DNA of 64,000 bases. Source: Arthrobacter sp. 9AX (GTDB lineage: Bacteria > Actinomycetota > Actinomycetes > Actinomycetales > Micrococcaceae). Positions 56,772-64,000 of the stretch are shown here, one piece after another (within the stretch, counting starts at the first letter, position 1; the number at the start of each line of letters is the position of its first letter). Made by a program: the position numbers and the translations under genes. The notes under the pieces are model-generated. The model searched no databases and was not told where the DNA came from. It saw nothing but the letters and a program-made list of their open reading frames with translations. The DNA is taken from assembly GCF_902506095.1 (NCBI RefSeq), contig NZ_LR733293.1:3202487-3266486 (forward strand). The letters are read 5' to 3'.

Positions 56772-58244
56772 CGTCGAAGCGCCCCAGTTCTGAACGGGCT
56801 GGGGCTTGGCAAAGAACAGTGCCACGGCTGCGCCCACCAGGATCACTCCGGCGGGAAGCAGGATGGACTGGCCCATCGCCGTCGCAAATCCACCGTGGAG
56901 GGCCTCCGGAAGGCTTCCGGAGAACGCCATGCCCCCGCCGGCGCCTCCGCCGGGACCGCCCGCGGGAAGCTCGGCCGCCAGCCGGGACTGGATCAGCACG
57001 GCGATGGCGGCGCTGCCCAGCACCGCCCCGATCTGGCGCGTCGTGTTGTAGACCCCTGAGCCGGCACCGGCCTGGCGCGGCGGAAGGTTGCGCGTGGCGG
57101 TGGTGCTCAGCGGCGCCCAGATGCCTGCGTTCGCGAACCCCAGGACGGCGCTGGGGAGCAGGAACATCAGGATGGGCGTGTCCGGCTGCATCAACGCAGA
57201 GTTCCAGACCAGCGCCACGGCCATCAGCACCAGGCCCGCGGCCGTGATGAACTTGGGGTTGACCTTGTCGATGACCTTCCCCACCACGGGCGCCAGGCCG
57301 CCGGAGATCAGGGCCATGGGCACCATCATGAGCGCCGACTGGGTGGGTGTCAGGCCGCGGACCAGTTGGTAGTAGAAGATCAGCGGGAGGCTGAACGCCG
57401 TCACGGTGAAGCCCACGGTGGTGATCCCGATGTTGGCGAGGGAGAAGTTCCGGTCGCGGAAAAGGGCGAGCGGCAGCAGCGGTTCACCCTTGTTGAAGCG
57501 CTGCCAGAGGACAAACAGCACCAGGACGGCGATCCCCGCGATGATCAGGCCCCACACGGTGATGGGCCCGGTGATGGTGCCCCAGTTGTAGGTTTCGCCT
57601 TCCTGGATGCCGAAGACCAGCAGGAACAGTCCGACGGCGCTGAGCAGGACACCCGGGATATCGAACCGGTGCGGGTGGGTGCTGAGGGCGGGAACGTTCC
57701 GCCAGGCGAGGATGAAGCCGGCGATGCCGACCGGCACGTTGATGAAGAAGATCCATTCCCAGCCAAGCCCGTCCACCAAAACACCGCCCAGGATGGGGCC
57801 CACCAGCGTGGCCACGCCGGCTGTGGCTCCCCAGACCGCCATGGCCGCACCGCGCCGGTCCGGCGGGAAGATGCGGGTGATCACTGCCATGGTCTGGGGC
57901 GTCATGATGGCGGCGCCGAGGCCCTGCAGCACCCGGGCGGCAATCAGGGTGGTGACATCGCCGGAGAGGCCGCACCACAGGGAGGCAAGGGTGAACACCA
58001 CCAGCCCTGACAGGTAAAGCTTCTTGGGCCCGAACCGGTCGCCCAGCCTGCCGGTGATCAGCAGCGGGACGGCATAGGCGAGCAGATAGGCGCTGGTGAC
58101 CCAGATGACCGCGTTGATGTCTGCATTCAGGCCCTCCATGATCCGCGGGTTTGCCACGGACACGATGGTGGTGTCGATCAGGATCATAAAGAACCCGATC
58201 ACCAGAGACCAAAGGGCCGGCCACTGCTTTGCTACGTTTTCCAC
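56733..58244 (-). CDS. MFS multidrug exporter, DHA2 (EmrB/QacA) family
   Basis: A 503-aa transporter with about 14 membrane helices. Motif A is visible as GRLGDRFGPKKLYLSG, the antiporter motif C region as VGPILGGVLVDGLGW, and motif D1 as LIDTTIVSVANPRIM near helix 1. It starts with GTG at 58244 behind GAAGGA. There is no linked EmrA or TetR-type regulator, so the substrate and control are unknown. Its end overlaps the GNAT gene on the other strand. Confidence 0.92.
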   Translation of the reverse strand: MENVAKQWPALWSLVIGFFMILIDTTIVSVANPRIMEGLNADINAVIWVTSAYLLAYAVPLLITGRLGDRFGPKKLYLSGLVVFTLASLWCGLSGDVTTLIAARVLQGLGAAIMTPQTMAVITRIFPPDRRGAAMAVWGATAGVATLVGPILGGVLVDGLGWEWIFFINVPVGIAGFILAWRNVPALSTHPHRFDIPGVLLSAVGLFLLVFGIQEGETYNWGTITGPITVWGLIIAGIAVLVLFVLWQRFNKGEPLLPLALFRDRNFSLANIGITTVGFTVTAFSLPLIFYYQLVRGLTPTQSALMMVPMALISGGLAPVVGKVIDKVNPKFITAAGLVLMAVALVWNSALMQPDTPILMFLLPSAVLGFANAGIWAPLSTTATRNLPPRQAGAGSGVYNTTRQIGAVLGSAAIAVLIQSRLAAELPAGGPGGGAGGGMAFSGSLPEALHGGFATAMGQSILLPAGVILVGAAVALFFAKPQPVQNWGASTSAKVDAGLDSAG

Positions 58245-58292
58245 TGGGTCATCCTTCGTCAGGTTGCTGCTGCCGGGCGGGACCCGGAAATA

Positions 58293-58709
58293 CTAGCCCA
58301 GGAGGTTCAGGATCTCCGTCCGGGCGAACATTTGCGCGGCGGCGCGGGCCGACGGCGATCCCGCGTCCGGGTCTGCTCCGGCGTCCAGCAGGACGCGGGC
58401 AACATCGGTGTAGCCCTTGAAGGCGGCCCCGGCCAGCGGGGTCTGGCCCCGGTCGTTGGCGGCGTTCGCGTCGGCACCGTGCTTCAGGACCAGCTCAACG
58501 GTGTCCGCATGGCCGTGGTAGGCGGCCAGCATCAGCAGCGAGTCGCCGGCGGCATTGGTCAAGGTGGCGGGAGCACCGGCCTCGAGATAGGCGCGCAGCA
58601 GCGCCGAGTCCCCCTCCCGGGCAGCCTGGAAGAGCGAGTGCGCCAAAGCCAGCGCCTCGTCGTCGGGCCCGGCGTTGGTTTCCGCGTTGGTTCCGGCGTT
58701 GTCTGTCAT
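58293..58709 (-). CDS. Ankyrin-repeat protein
   Basis: A 138-aa soluble protein with about three ankyrin repeats: NAAGDSLLMLAAYHGHADTV, NDRGQTPLAGAAFKGYTDVA and a degenerate first repeat around REGDSALLRAYLEAGA. Such small proteins mediate protein binding. Its ATG overlaps the stop of ygfZ (TAATG), so it is translated after it. No catalytic domain is seen. Confidence 0.88.
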   Translation of the reverse strand: MTDNAGTNAETNAGPDDEALALAHSLFQAAREGDSALLRAYLEAGAPATLTNAAGDSLLMLAAYHGHADTVELVLKHGADANAANDRGQTPLAGAAFKGYTDVARVLLDAGADPDAGSPSARAAAQMFARTEILNLLG

Positions 58710-59791
58710 TAGCGTGGCCCCCTGAGGAATCCGGTCTGGCGCCCCACCACCTGGCCGGCGTCGGGGGCAACGATGAGTTCCTGGGCGGCGGTATAGGGCT
58801 CGTCCCCGTCCAGGACCGTCAGTATTTCATCCGCCGCCACGGAACGCTTTATGACTGCCAGGGCCACGGGCCCCATTTCGTAATGCTGGGCCACGGACGT
58901 GACGGTTCCCACCTTCCGCTCCCCGACGAAGACCGGGCTGCCGGCCTCCGGCAGGGTGTGCTGGGACCCGTCGAGCTGGAGGAACACCAGCCGCCGTGGC
59001 GGGTGCCCCAGGTTGTGCACCCGCGCGATGGTTTCCTGGCCCTTGTAGCAGCCCTTGGCCAGGTGGACGGCGGTGCGGAGGAGGTCCAGTTCGTGCGGGA
59101 TGGTTTTGTCGTCCGTTTCGGCGCCGATCCGGGGACGCCAGGCAGCGACGCGCAGTGCTTCTGCGGCGAGGACTCCGGCCAGCGGGCGCCCCTCCACGGC
59201 GTCCTCAAGCTCGGTGGCGGGAACCAGGTACTCAAACCACGGGCGCTCAAGCCCGGGGTGGGCAGCCGGCTCAACAGTGGCGTACGAGTAGCCGCCCGCC
59301 CCAACGTTGGGCCAGGGGTCCAGCCATACGAGCCGCTGCGGCCATTCGGGGACCGCTTTGGTGCTGCCCACCACGGCCCAGTCGGCGGAGACGTCGGCGA
59401 TTTCCACCCGCAGCATGAACTTCATCCTGTTGAGGAACTCTGCCAGCGGGGCAGCTTCGGCAGCCTCCACGATCAGCCAGGTGGTCACGCCGTCGTCAAT
59501 CACCCGCGCGTCGAAATCGATCCTGCCCTGCACGCTCAGGAGGAGCAGCTCGCTGGACTCGCCCGGCTGCAGGCCGGTGACCTGCTGGGAGGACAGCGTG
59601 TTGAGCCAGCTCAGGCGGTCCGGCCCGCTGACCGTCACCACACCGCGGGAGGAGAGGTCGACGACGGCGGTTCCGGCCGCGAGAGCGCGCTGCTCGCGAA
59701 GGGGCTCGCCGTAGTGGGCAGCGACGCCGGCGTCCGCACCCGCCGCCTCAACGGCTCCGGGGCGCGACAACAGAGGGCTGGGAGTAGTCAT
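58709..59791 (-). CDS. ygfZ: YgfZ/GcvT-type folate-binding Fe-S maintenance protein
   Basis: A 360-aa relative of the glycine-cleavage T protein that supports iron-sulfur enzyme repair in a folate-dependent way. The signature K-G-C-Y-K-G-Q-E occurs in HLAKGCYKGQETIARVHNLG, with the essential Cys. The N-terminal part has the tetrahydrofolate-binding fold (SSRGVVTVSGPDRLSWLNTL). It is the upstream gene of a small operon with the ankyrin protein. In actinobacteria this gene often lies near other redox genes, as here. Confidence 0.93.
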   Translation of the reverse strand: MTTPSPLLSRPGAVEAAGADAGVAAHYGEPLREQRALAAGTAVVDLSSRGVVTVSGPDRLSWLNTLSSQQVTGLQPGESSELLLLSVQGRIDFDARVIDDGVTTWLIVEAAEAAPLAEFLNRMKFMLRVEIADVSADWAVVGSTKAVPEWPQRLVWLDPWPNVGAGGYSYATVEPAAHPGLERPWFEYLVPATELEDAVEGRPLAGVLAAEALRVAAWRPRIGAETDDKTIPHELDLLRTAVHLAKGCYKGQETIARVHNLGHPPRRLVFLQLDGSQHTLPEAGSPVFVGERKVGTVTSVAQHYEMGPVALAVIKRSVAADEILTVLDGDEPYTAAQELIVAPDAGQVVGRQTGFLRGPR

Positions 59792-59825
59792 ACTGGGGGC
59801 AACGTCCTTTGGTCAGGGAGTATTC

Positions 59826-59887
59826 CGGCCCGAGCTTGCGGGGGCAAGGAGCCGGTGCGGCCTTGCGAGGCTAGGGTGCGGGTGGGG
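59826..59887. repeat. Palindromic element family, diverged composite copy C
   Basis: 59862-59887 matches the right half of copy A at 6896-6953 with two differences over 27 bases, and 59830-59840 matches the CCGAGCTTGCG centre of copy B. The two parts look like a fused or decayed pair. On the - strand it supplies the last five codons and the stop of the flavoprotein gene. Confidence 0.65.
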
Positions 59888-60623
59888 AGTATTCCGGGTT
59901 TTCAAAATCGAAGCGGGTTCCGGCAGTCCATTCCTTGGGGAGGTTGCCGTACGCGGGGTAGCCGCCGGCGTCCTTGAGGGTCCGGGCGAGGTGCAGCAGG
60001 TTCCAGGTCATGAAGGTGGCGTTCCGGTTGGTGAAGTCCGTTTCGGGACCGCCGGAGCCAACATCGAGGTAGCTCGGGCCGGGACCCACAGCACCGATCC
60101 AGCCTGCATCGGCCTGCGGCGGAATGCTGAAGCCTATGTGCTGGAGGCTGTAGAGGACGTTCATGGCGCAGTGCTTGATGCCGTCCTCGTTGCCGGTGAT
60201 CAGGCAGCCGCCTACTTTGGGATAGAACGCCCACTGGCCTTTGCTGTTGAGTTCGCCGGAGTGGGCGTAGAGGCGTTCGATCAGCTTCTTGGTCTGGGAG
60301 GAGTTGTCGCCGAGCCAGATGGGCCCGGCCACCACCACGATGTCCGCTTCCTGCACCGCCGGATACAGCCGGGGCCATTCGTCGGTGGGCCAGCCGTACT
60401 GGGTCATGTCCGGGTAGACGCCGCTGGCAATATCGTGGTCCACGGTGCGGATCACCCGGGTGCTGACGCCCTCTTTTTCCATGATGAGCCGGCTGATGGC
60501 GATCAGCCCGTCCGTGTTGGAGGTCTGCGGTGATCTCTTGAGGGTCCCGTTGAAGAAAACGGCCTTCAGGTCGCTGTAGTCCCGCTTATCCGGTGGGGCC
60601 TGCAGGTTCCGGGGATCTTCCAT
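59871..60623 (-). CDS. NADPH-dependent FMN reductase-like flavoprotein
   Basis: A 250-aa protein of the flavodoxin-like FMN_red family. The FMN-phosphate loop is FFNGTLKRSPQTSNTDGL, the second FMN segment is VVVAGPIWLGDNSSQTKKLI, and the third is GGCLITGNEDGIKHCAMN. It probably reduces FMN or quinones with NAD(P)H in the cytoplasm. The final SPPAP and stop codon fall in repeat copy C, so its natural C-terminus may have been changed by the element. Its own promoter is unknown. Confidence 0.88.
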   Translation of the reverse strand: MEDPRNLQAPPDKRDYSDLKAVFFNGTLKRSPQTSNTDGLIAISRLIMEKEGVSTRVIRTVDHDIASGVYPDMTQYGWPTDEWPRLYPAVQEADIVVVAGPIWLGDNSSQTKKLIERLYAHSGELNSKGQWAFYPKVGGCLITGNEDGIKHCAMNVLYSLQHIGFSIPPQADAGWIGAVGPGPSYLDVGSGGPETDFTNRNATFMTWNLLHLARTLKDAGGYPAYGNLPKEWTAGTRFDFENPEYSPPAP

Positions 60624-60662
60624 GTGGCGCGCCCCTCTTTCGTTCCTCCGGGCCTGTTGGGG

Positions 60663-61271
60663 TCAGGAAACTTTTTTGAGGAAGGCAGACGCGTGGGCTT
60701 CAAGCCCCTTGCCTTCCTTACCGCCAACGGCCACATCCCAACGCCAGAGGAGGTTACCGTCCACCAGCCCGAAGATCCGGGTGGCAGCACTATAGTCCTT
60801 GGAATGGCTTCCCCGCATCACCATGTCCGTGGTCAGCTGGATCTGCGGGCCCTTGATCTGCCCGTAGTACAGTTCCGAAATGCCACCGGGGTGGGCTATG
60901 GAGACGGAAATGTTGAAGCCGCCGTCGCTGTTGCGGAGCGCTTCCACCTCATCCGCGCTCTTGAGCACCGGCACAATGTCCGCAGGGATCAGGCCGGGGC
61001 CGCCGTCGGCATCCAGCTGTTCGCGCTCCAGTGCCCAGAAGCCGGCCTCGACCGTCAACGGCCGCAGGCGCGTGCCGTCGTCGTCCGTCAGCCAGCTCTC
61101 CGCACGGTACTGCAGGTACGGCAACCCGTTGTGCGTGAACGAAACGTGCTGCAGGAAATGCTCCGAATCCTCGTCCCCGCTGCCCAGCCGGCCGCGGCCC
61201 TCCCACTCACCAATGAGCCAGGAAAGCGGGACGAGTTCTGGAGTCAGGTCTGTGGGAATCTCAATCGGCAC
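60663..61271 (-). CDS. Nitrobindin-like heme-binding protein
   Basis: A 202-aa protein of the nitrobindin/FABP-like family (DUF1794), a beta-barrel that binds ferric heme and scavenges or senses nitric oxide species in relatives. The start is a GTG at 61271 behind GAGGT. The signature G-x-W-x-G-x-G occurs in WLIGEWEGRGRLG, and AGFWALE, GISELYYGQIKGPQIQLTTD and a C-terminal His-containing segment (LEAHASAFLKK) follow. The longer in-frame opening to 61433 overlaps another small gene and is not used. Confidence 0.87.
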   Translation of the reverse strand: MPIEIPTDLTPELVPLSWLIGEWEGRGRLGSGDEDSEHFLQHVSFTHNGLPYLQYRAESWLTDDDGTRLRPLTVEAGFWALEREQLDADGGPGLIPADIVPVLKSADEVEALRNSDGGFNISVSIAHPGGISELYYGQIKGPQIQLTTDMVMRGSHSKDYSAATRIFGLVDGNLLWRWDVAVGGKEGKGLEAHASAFLKKVS

Positions 61272-61311
61272 AGCGGTTACCTCGGGAAACTGGTGAGTGC
61301 GGAAAAGGGGT

Positions 61312-61425
61312 CTACTTCTGCCCTTTGAAGAGGCGGTAGACAACAAAGCCGGCAAACCACGCCATGGATACGCTGGCGATGCCGAGCAGGACAAGGAAGA
61401 AGATTTCAAATGCAAGTACGGACAT
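61312..61425 (-). CDS. Small membrane protein, 37 aa
   Basis: A 37-codon frame with AGGATGG before the ATG at 61425. It encodes a hydrophobic run with two possible short helices (AFEIFFLVLLGIASVS and AWFAGFVVYRLF) and a basic end (KGQK). It lies 16 bp after the 61442 membrane gene and 40 bp before the nitrobindin gene, same strand. No known family; the good ribosome-binding site supports it. Confidence 0.65.
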   Translation of the reverse strand: MSVLAFEIFFLVLLGIASVSMAWFAGFVVYRLFKGQK

Positions 61426-61441
61426 GATGCCATCCTAACCG

Positions 61442-62209
61442 TTAGTAGATGAGTAGTTTGTCTATGAAGTAGGCCAACGAACCCACCGCCGAAACGGGCG
61501 CCAGGCCCATGCCAAGGGCAGCAGGAATATTAAGCGGAGCCCCGCGGAGGGTGACGAGACGCCGGAAGCTCACCAGCACGGCGCCCACCACCACACCGAA
61601 GATGGCGGCCGGCAGGACCGAAATGTCGGAGAGGACCAGCCCGGCCAGCGGACCGGCCAGCCCGGCGAGGACAATCCCGAGCGGCGCCACGATGCTGTCC
61701 GGCCAGCGGATCAGCCCCGCCAGCAGGGCCACCGCCGCGCTGATGGCCGCCACGAGCAGCATCTCGCGCACCCCGTTGAACCTGGCACCGGCGATCCATC
61801 CGGCGCCCAGGCAGGACAGCAGCACGCCCACCGAACATCCGAGGGTGGACTCCAGGCGCTGCGCCTGCCCGGTTCCGCGGATGAGCTGGACTACAAAGAC
61901 CGCCATGATTCCCAGCGCGATGAAAGGCGGTGACCAGTCCAGGTAACCCGGGGCAGGCGCGTAGGCGGCGGCGAGGGCCGACCCGGCCCCGGCGAGGCCG
62001 ATCACCGCGGCAAGGGTTTTCTTGGCGGGAATTCTGAGGAAATGCGGCCAGCCGGTGCCAACAGCGGCAGCGATGGCCACGGCGACGCCCACAAGGGCCT
62101 CACGGGACGTATAAACCCCGGCAATGATGGCTGCCAGCCCCGCGATGCCCGCCACACCGATGGTCCACGAGCCCAGGGAGCGCACGGGTGCCTGAAGTTC
62201 CGGCGTCAT
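61442..62209 (-). CDS. Multi-pass membrane protein of unknown function
   Basis: A 255-aa protein made of about eight membrane helices with short loops; the largest loop (residues 108-120, IRGTGQAQRLES) is basic. The sequence is Ala/Gly/Val-rich, with repeated small-xxx-small patterns, and I do not recognise a family. It could be a permease-like or scaffold protein. It is the first gene of a possible operon with the 37-aa protein and the nitrobindin-like gene, and is divergent from glnR. Confidence 0.75.
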   Translation of the reverse strand: MTPELQAPVRSLGSWTIGVAGIAGLAAIIAGVYTSREALVGVAVAIAAAVGTGWPHFLRIPAKKTLAAVIGLAGAGSALAAAYAPAPGYLDWSPPFIALGIMAVFVVQLIRGTGQAQRLESTLGCSVGVLLSCLGAGWIAGARFNGVREMLLVAAISAAVALLAGLIRWPDSIVAPLGIVLAGLAGPLAGLVLSDISVLPAAIFGVVVGAVLVSFRRLVTLRGAPLNIPAALGMGLAPVSAVGSLAYFIDKLLIY

Positions 62210-62548
62210 GCGGATCCCGGCCGGGGCTTAGTCTGTGCACTCACTGCGCTGCATCCCATCCTGCGTTGGCGTACGAAGACGGCGTCCGCCCTCAGTGCCA
62301 GGGCATCCAGCCTGCTCCAATCCTGCCTTATGTGAACGGGATATGTCGCAAAACGTATATTGATCCGAAACTTATCCATACCTGTTGCGGGCCTGCCGGG
62401 TATACTCGAGGCTCAGCTAAGTTCCCTGCTGAGGTGGCAGGATCGCTGCGGTTGCAGCGGCCCCAAAAACCGCGGCCGGGAGCTGGTACCGGCCGGTGAG
62501 AACCCGGTTCAGTCGCCCAAAGATGCGCGGACGGCCCTTGGAGGAACA
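62210..62548. other. Divergent gap upstream of glnR
   Basis: A 339-bp gap without a gene. An AT-rich stretch (62320-62375) precedes a -10-like TATACT at 62401-62406; its -35 is not clear. No typical GlnR-binding pair (GTNAC, 6 bp, GAAAC) was found by eye; a lone GAAAC lies near 62367. The rest shows nothing recognisable. Confidence 0.5.
62401..62406 (+). promoter_or_regulatory. Candidate glnR -10 box
   Basis: TATACT within CGGGTATACTCGAGG, 143 bp before the glnR start. No convincing -35 is visible, so it may rely on an activator or on the GGG extension upstream. Confidence 0.4.
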
Positions 62549-63247
62549 ATGTCGCACATCCTGTTATTGACGAACAGCACCGGATCATCGGTGGACATCC
62601 TCCCTGCCCTGGAACTGCTCAACCACCGCGTACATATCCTCCCGGCCGAGCCAACGGCACTCCTGGAGACCGACCCCTGCGATATCGTGCTGCTCGACGC
62701 ACGCAAGGACCTCGTGGGCGCCCGGTCCCTCACCCAGCTCCTCAAGGCCACCGGCCTCAGCGCCCCTCTGGTGCTCATCCTGACTGAAGGCGGCATGGCT
62801 GCCGTTTCCTCCGCCTGGGCTGTGGACGACATCGTCCTCGAATCCGCCGGCCCTGCCGAAGTGGAAGCCCGCATCCGGCTCTCCGTTGCCCGGGCCGTCC
62901 CCGAGCAGGAGGATGCCCCGTCCGAGATCCGGGCCGCCGGCGTCGTTATCGACGAAGCGAGCTACACGGCCCGTGTGAACGGTGCGCCGCTGAACCTGAC
63001 GTTCAAGGAATTCGAGCTCCTCAAGTACCTGGCGCAGCACCCGGGCCGCGTATTTACGCGCCAGCAACTGCTCACCGAGGTGTGGGGATATGACTACTAC
63101 GGCGGCACGCGCACCGTGGACGTCCACGTGCGGCGGCTGCGCGCCAAACTGGGCGCGGACCACGAGAACCTCATCAGCACTGTCCGCAACGTCGGCTACC
63201 GGCTCACCCTGGTCCGGCAGCAGGAAGACGAACTGACCGAAGCCTGA
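62549..63247 (+). CDS. glnR: GlnR-type nitrogen regulator (OmpR-family, orphan)
   Basis: A 232-aa regulator from the ATG at 62549 with GGAGGAAC upstream. The receiver has Asp50 in [11 protein letters not shown], but lacks the usual acidic pair and the T/K pattern ([35 protein letters not shown]), as in the actinobacterial orphan regulator GlnR, which is not phosphorylated in the usual way. The winged helix has [20 protein letters not shown] and [18 protein letters not shown]. GlnR controls ammonium uptake and glutamine synthetase genes in Streptomyces and Mycobacterium. It precedes mshD, an adjacency I recall from other actinobacteria. Confidence 0.88.
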   Translation: MSHILLLTNSTGSSVDILPALELLNHRVHILPAEPTALLETDPCDIVLLDARKDLVGARSLTQLLKATGLSAPLVLILTEGGMAAVSSAWAVDDIVLESAGPAEVEARIRLSVARAVPEQEDAPSEIRAAGVVIDEASYTARVNGAPLNLTFKEFELLKYLAQHPGRVFTRQQLLTEVWGYDYYGGTRTVDVHVRRLRAKLGADHENLISTVRNVGYRLTLVRQQEDELTEA

Positions 63248-63297
63248 GACGGCTCCGCTTCGGTCCCGGATGCGGCGAACCCGTATAGCCTTGCTTC

Positions 63298-64000
63298 ATG
63301 ACCCCAGCGCACCCTGAGAAGTGGCCCGTCCATGCAGTCTACGGCGCGGTTGACCAGCAGCTTCTGAAGGACTGCGGCAACCTCCTGACAGCGGCGGAAG
63401 AGTCGGACGGAAACCCGTCCATCTCCGAGCAGACCCTGATCAGCATGCGCGCCGGCGATTCCGCTGACCACAAGCTGCTGACCCTGGCCCTGTACGCACC
63501 GGACGAGGACTCGGATCCTTCCTCCGGCCAGGACCTGGCCGGGTTCGCCGCAGTGGTGGAGGAGACAGACGGCACCGGCGTGGTGGAGATCGCCGTCCAC
63601 CCCAGCTACCGCAACCAGGGTGTGGCTGACCGCCTGGTGGGCGCCCTCCAGGACCGGCGCGGGTTCCACGGCCTGAAGGCCTGGTCCCACGGCAACCACG
63701 AGGCCGCCGCTGACCTCGCCGCCCGCTACGGCTACGTGCCCGTGCGTGAGCTGTGGAAGATGCGGATGACCACCGCGGCGGCGGACCTTCCCGACGCCGC
63801 CATGCCGGACGGCGTGGCCATCCGCACGTTTGTGCCGGGGCAGGATGAGGACGCCTGGCTGGCTGCCAACCGCGCCGCCTTCGCCCACCACCCGGAGCAG
63901 GGCAGCCTCACCCGGGCGGACCTTGACGCCCGGATGGCCGAATCCTGGTTCGACCCGGCAGGATTCCTGCTGGCCGTGGACGGGGAGGGCCAACTGCTCG
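63298..64000 (+). CDS. mshD: Mycothiol synthase MshD, N-terminal part (truncated by window edge)
   Basis: The frame from the ATG at 63298 stays open to the window end (234 codons). MshD acetylates Cys-GlcN-Ins in the last step of mycothiol synthesis. The first GNAT half has VEIAVHPSYRNQGVADRLVG with the acetyl-CoA loop and HGNHEAAADLAARYGYVPV; the second half begins with IRTFVPGQDEDAWLAANRAA and FAHHPEQGSLTRADLDARM and SWFDPAGFLLAVDG, which is characteristic of MshD. It lies 50 bp after glnR, and transcription from the glnR promoter is possible. Confidence 0.9.
   Translation, partial: MTPAHPEKWPVHAVYGAVDQQLLKDCGNLLTAAEESDGNPSISEQTLISMRAGDSADHKLLTLALYAPDEDSDPSSGQDLAGFAAVVEETDGTGVVEIAVHPSYRNQGVADRLVGALQDRRGFHGLKAWSHGNHEAAADLAARYGYVPVRELWKMRMTTAAADLPDAAMPDGVAIRTFVPGQDEDAWLAANRAAFAHHPEQGSLTRADLDARMAESWFDPAGFLLAVDGEGQLL

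Noticed and set aside
62341..62375. GlnR-binding site before glnR
   Set aside because: A GAAAC half-site is present, but the bases 11-7 upstream do not match GTNAC.
63196..63993. 265-codon - strand frame at the window end
   Set aside because: Opposite to mshD, whose + strand frame gives clear mycothiol synthase motifs.

Overview
The window is a high-GC actinobacterial chromosome segment, most probably from Arthrobacter sensu lato (Arthrobacter/Pseudarthrobacter, Micrococcaceae). The reasons are strong GC bias with GTG/TTG starts, a GlnR-type nitrogen regulator next to a mycothiol synthase gene (mycothiol is actinobacterial), PspC-type envelope sensors, a group III phosphofructokinase, a NylC/DmpA-like P1 peptidase, and ribosomal operons ordered as in Micrococcaceae. 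The genus is inferred from this pattern; no database was searched.

Layout. 1-4.2 kb (+): the end of a tad-pilus cluster (cpaE-like fragment, cpaF/tadA, tadB, tadC), then an Hpt-like protein that lacks the phospho-acceptor histidine. 4.2-6.9 kb: a divergent two-component pair (OmpR-type regulator and PAS/HisKA kinase). 7-25.5 kb (-): the main ribosomal block, rpsJ to rpsQ (S10 operon), a 660-bp break with a terminator, repeats and a new promoter, rplN to rplO (spc operon), then secY-adk-map-P1 peptidase, infA-rpmJ-rpsM-rpsK, rpoA-rplQ-truA. rpsD is not in its frequent place between rpsK and rpoA. 25.8-27.3 kb (+): a GH1 beta-glucosidase between the S10 and str operons. 27.3-40 kb (-): a tiny membrane protein, tuf, fusA, rpsG, rpsL, rpoC, rpoB. 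40.3-42 kb (+): thiolase and a YbaK-type deacylase. 42-48.7 kb (-): rplL-rplJ with an L10-type leader, two paralogous double-GNAT proteins, rplA, rplK, nusG, secE, tRNA-Trp. 49-50.2 kb (+): aminotransferase. 50.4-54.8 kb: a NarL-type two-component pair whose kinase carries a PspC domain, divergent from a PspC membrane operon. 55-64 kb: pfkA, a GNAT protein, an MFS exporter, ankyrin protein, YgfZ, a flavoprotein, a nitrobindin-like protein, two membrane proteins, glnR and the start of mshD at the window edge.

Functionally this is the core transcription-translation-secretion block (RNA polymerase, ribosomal proteins, elongation factors, NusG, SecY/SecE) with envelope-stress, pilus and central-metabolism genes at its flanks. 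Several ribosomal proteins and NusG carry Ala/Glu-rich or acidic extensions.

The most interesting signals are not whole genes. A 58-bp palindromic element occurs beside truA and again in frame inside the P1 peptidase, six residues before its probable self-cleavage site; its stems differ by compensatory changes, and a related composite lies at the 3' end of a flavoprotein gene. A strong terminator-like hairpin is encoded inside the first 17 codons of truA. An 11-bp motif occurs only before rpoA (once) and rpoB (twice, 84 bp apart). A BIME-like nested repeat built on CGCTCTCTCACTTAA occurs at two loci. I see no CRISPR array, insertion sequence, prophage or integrase gene.
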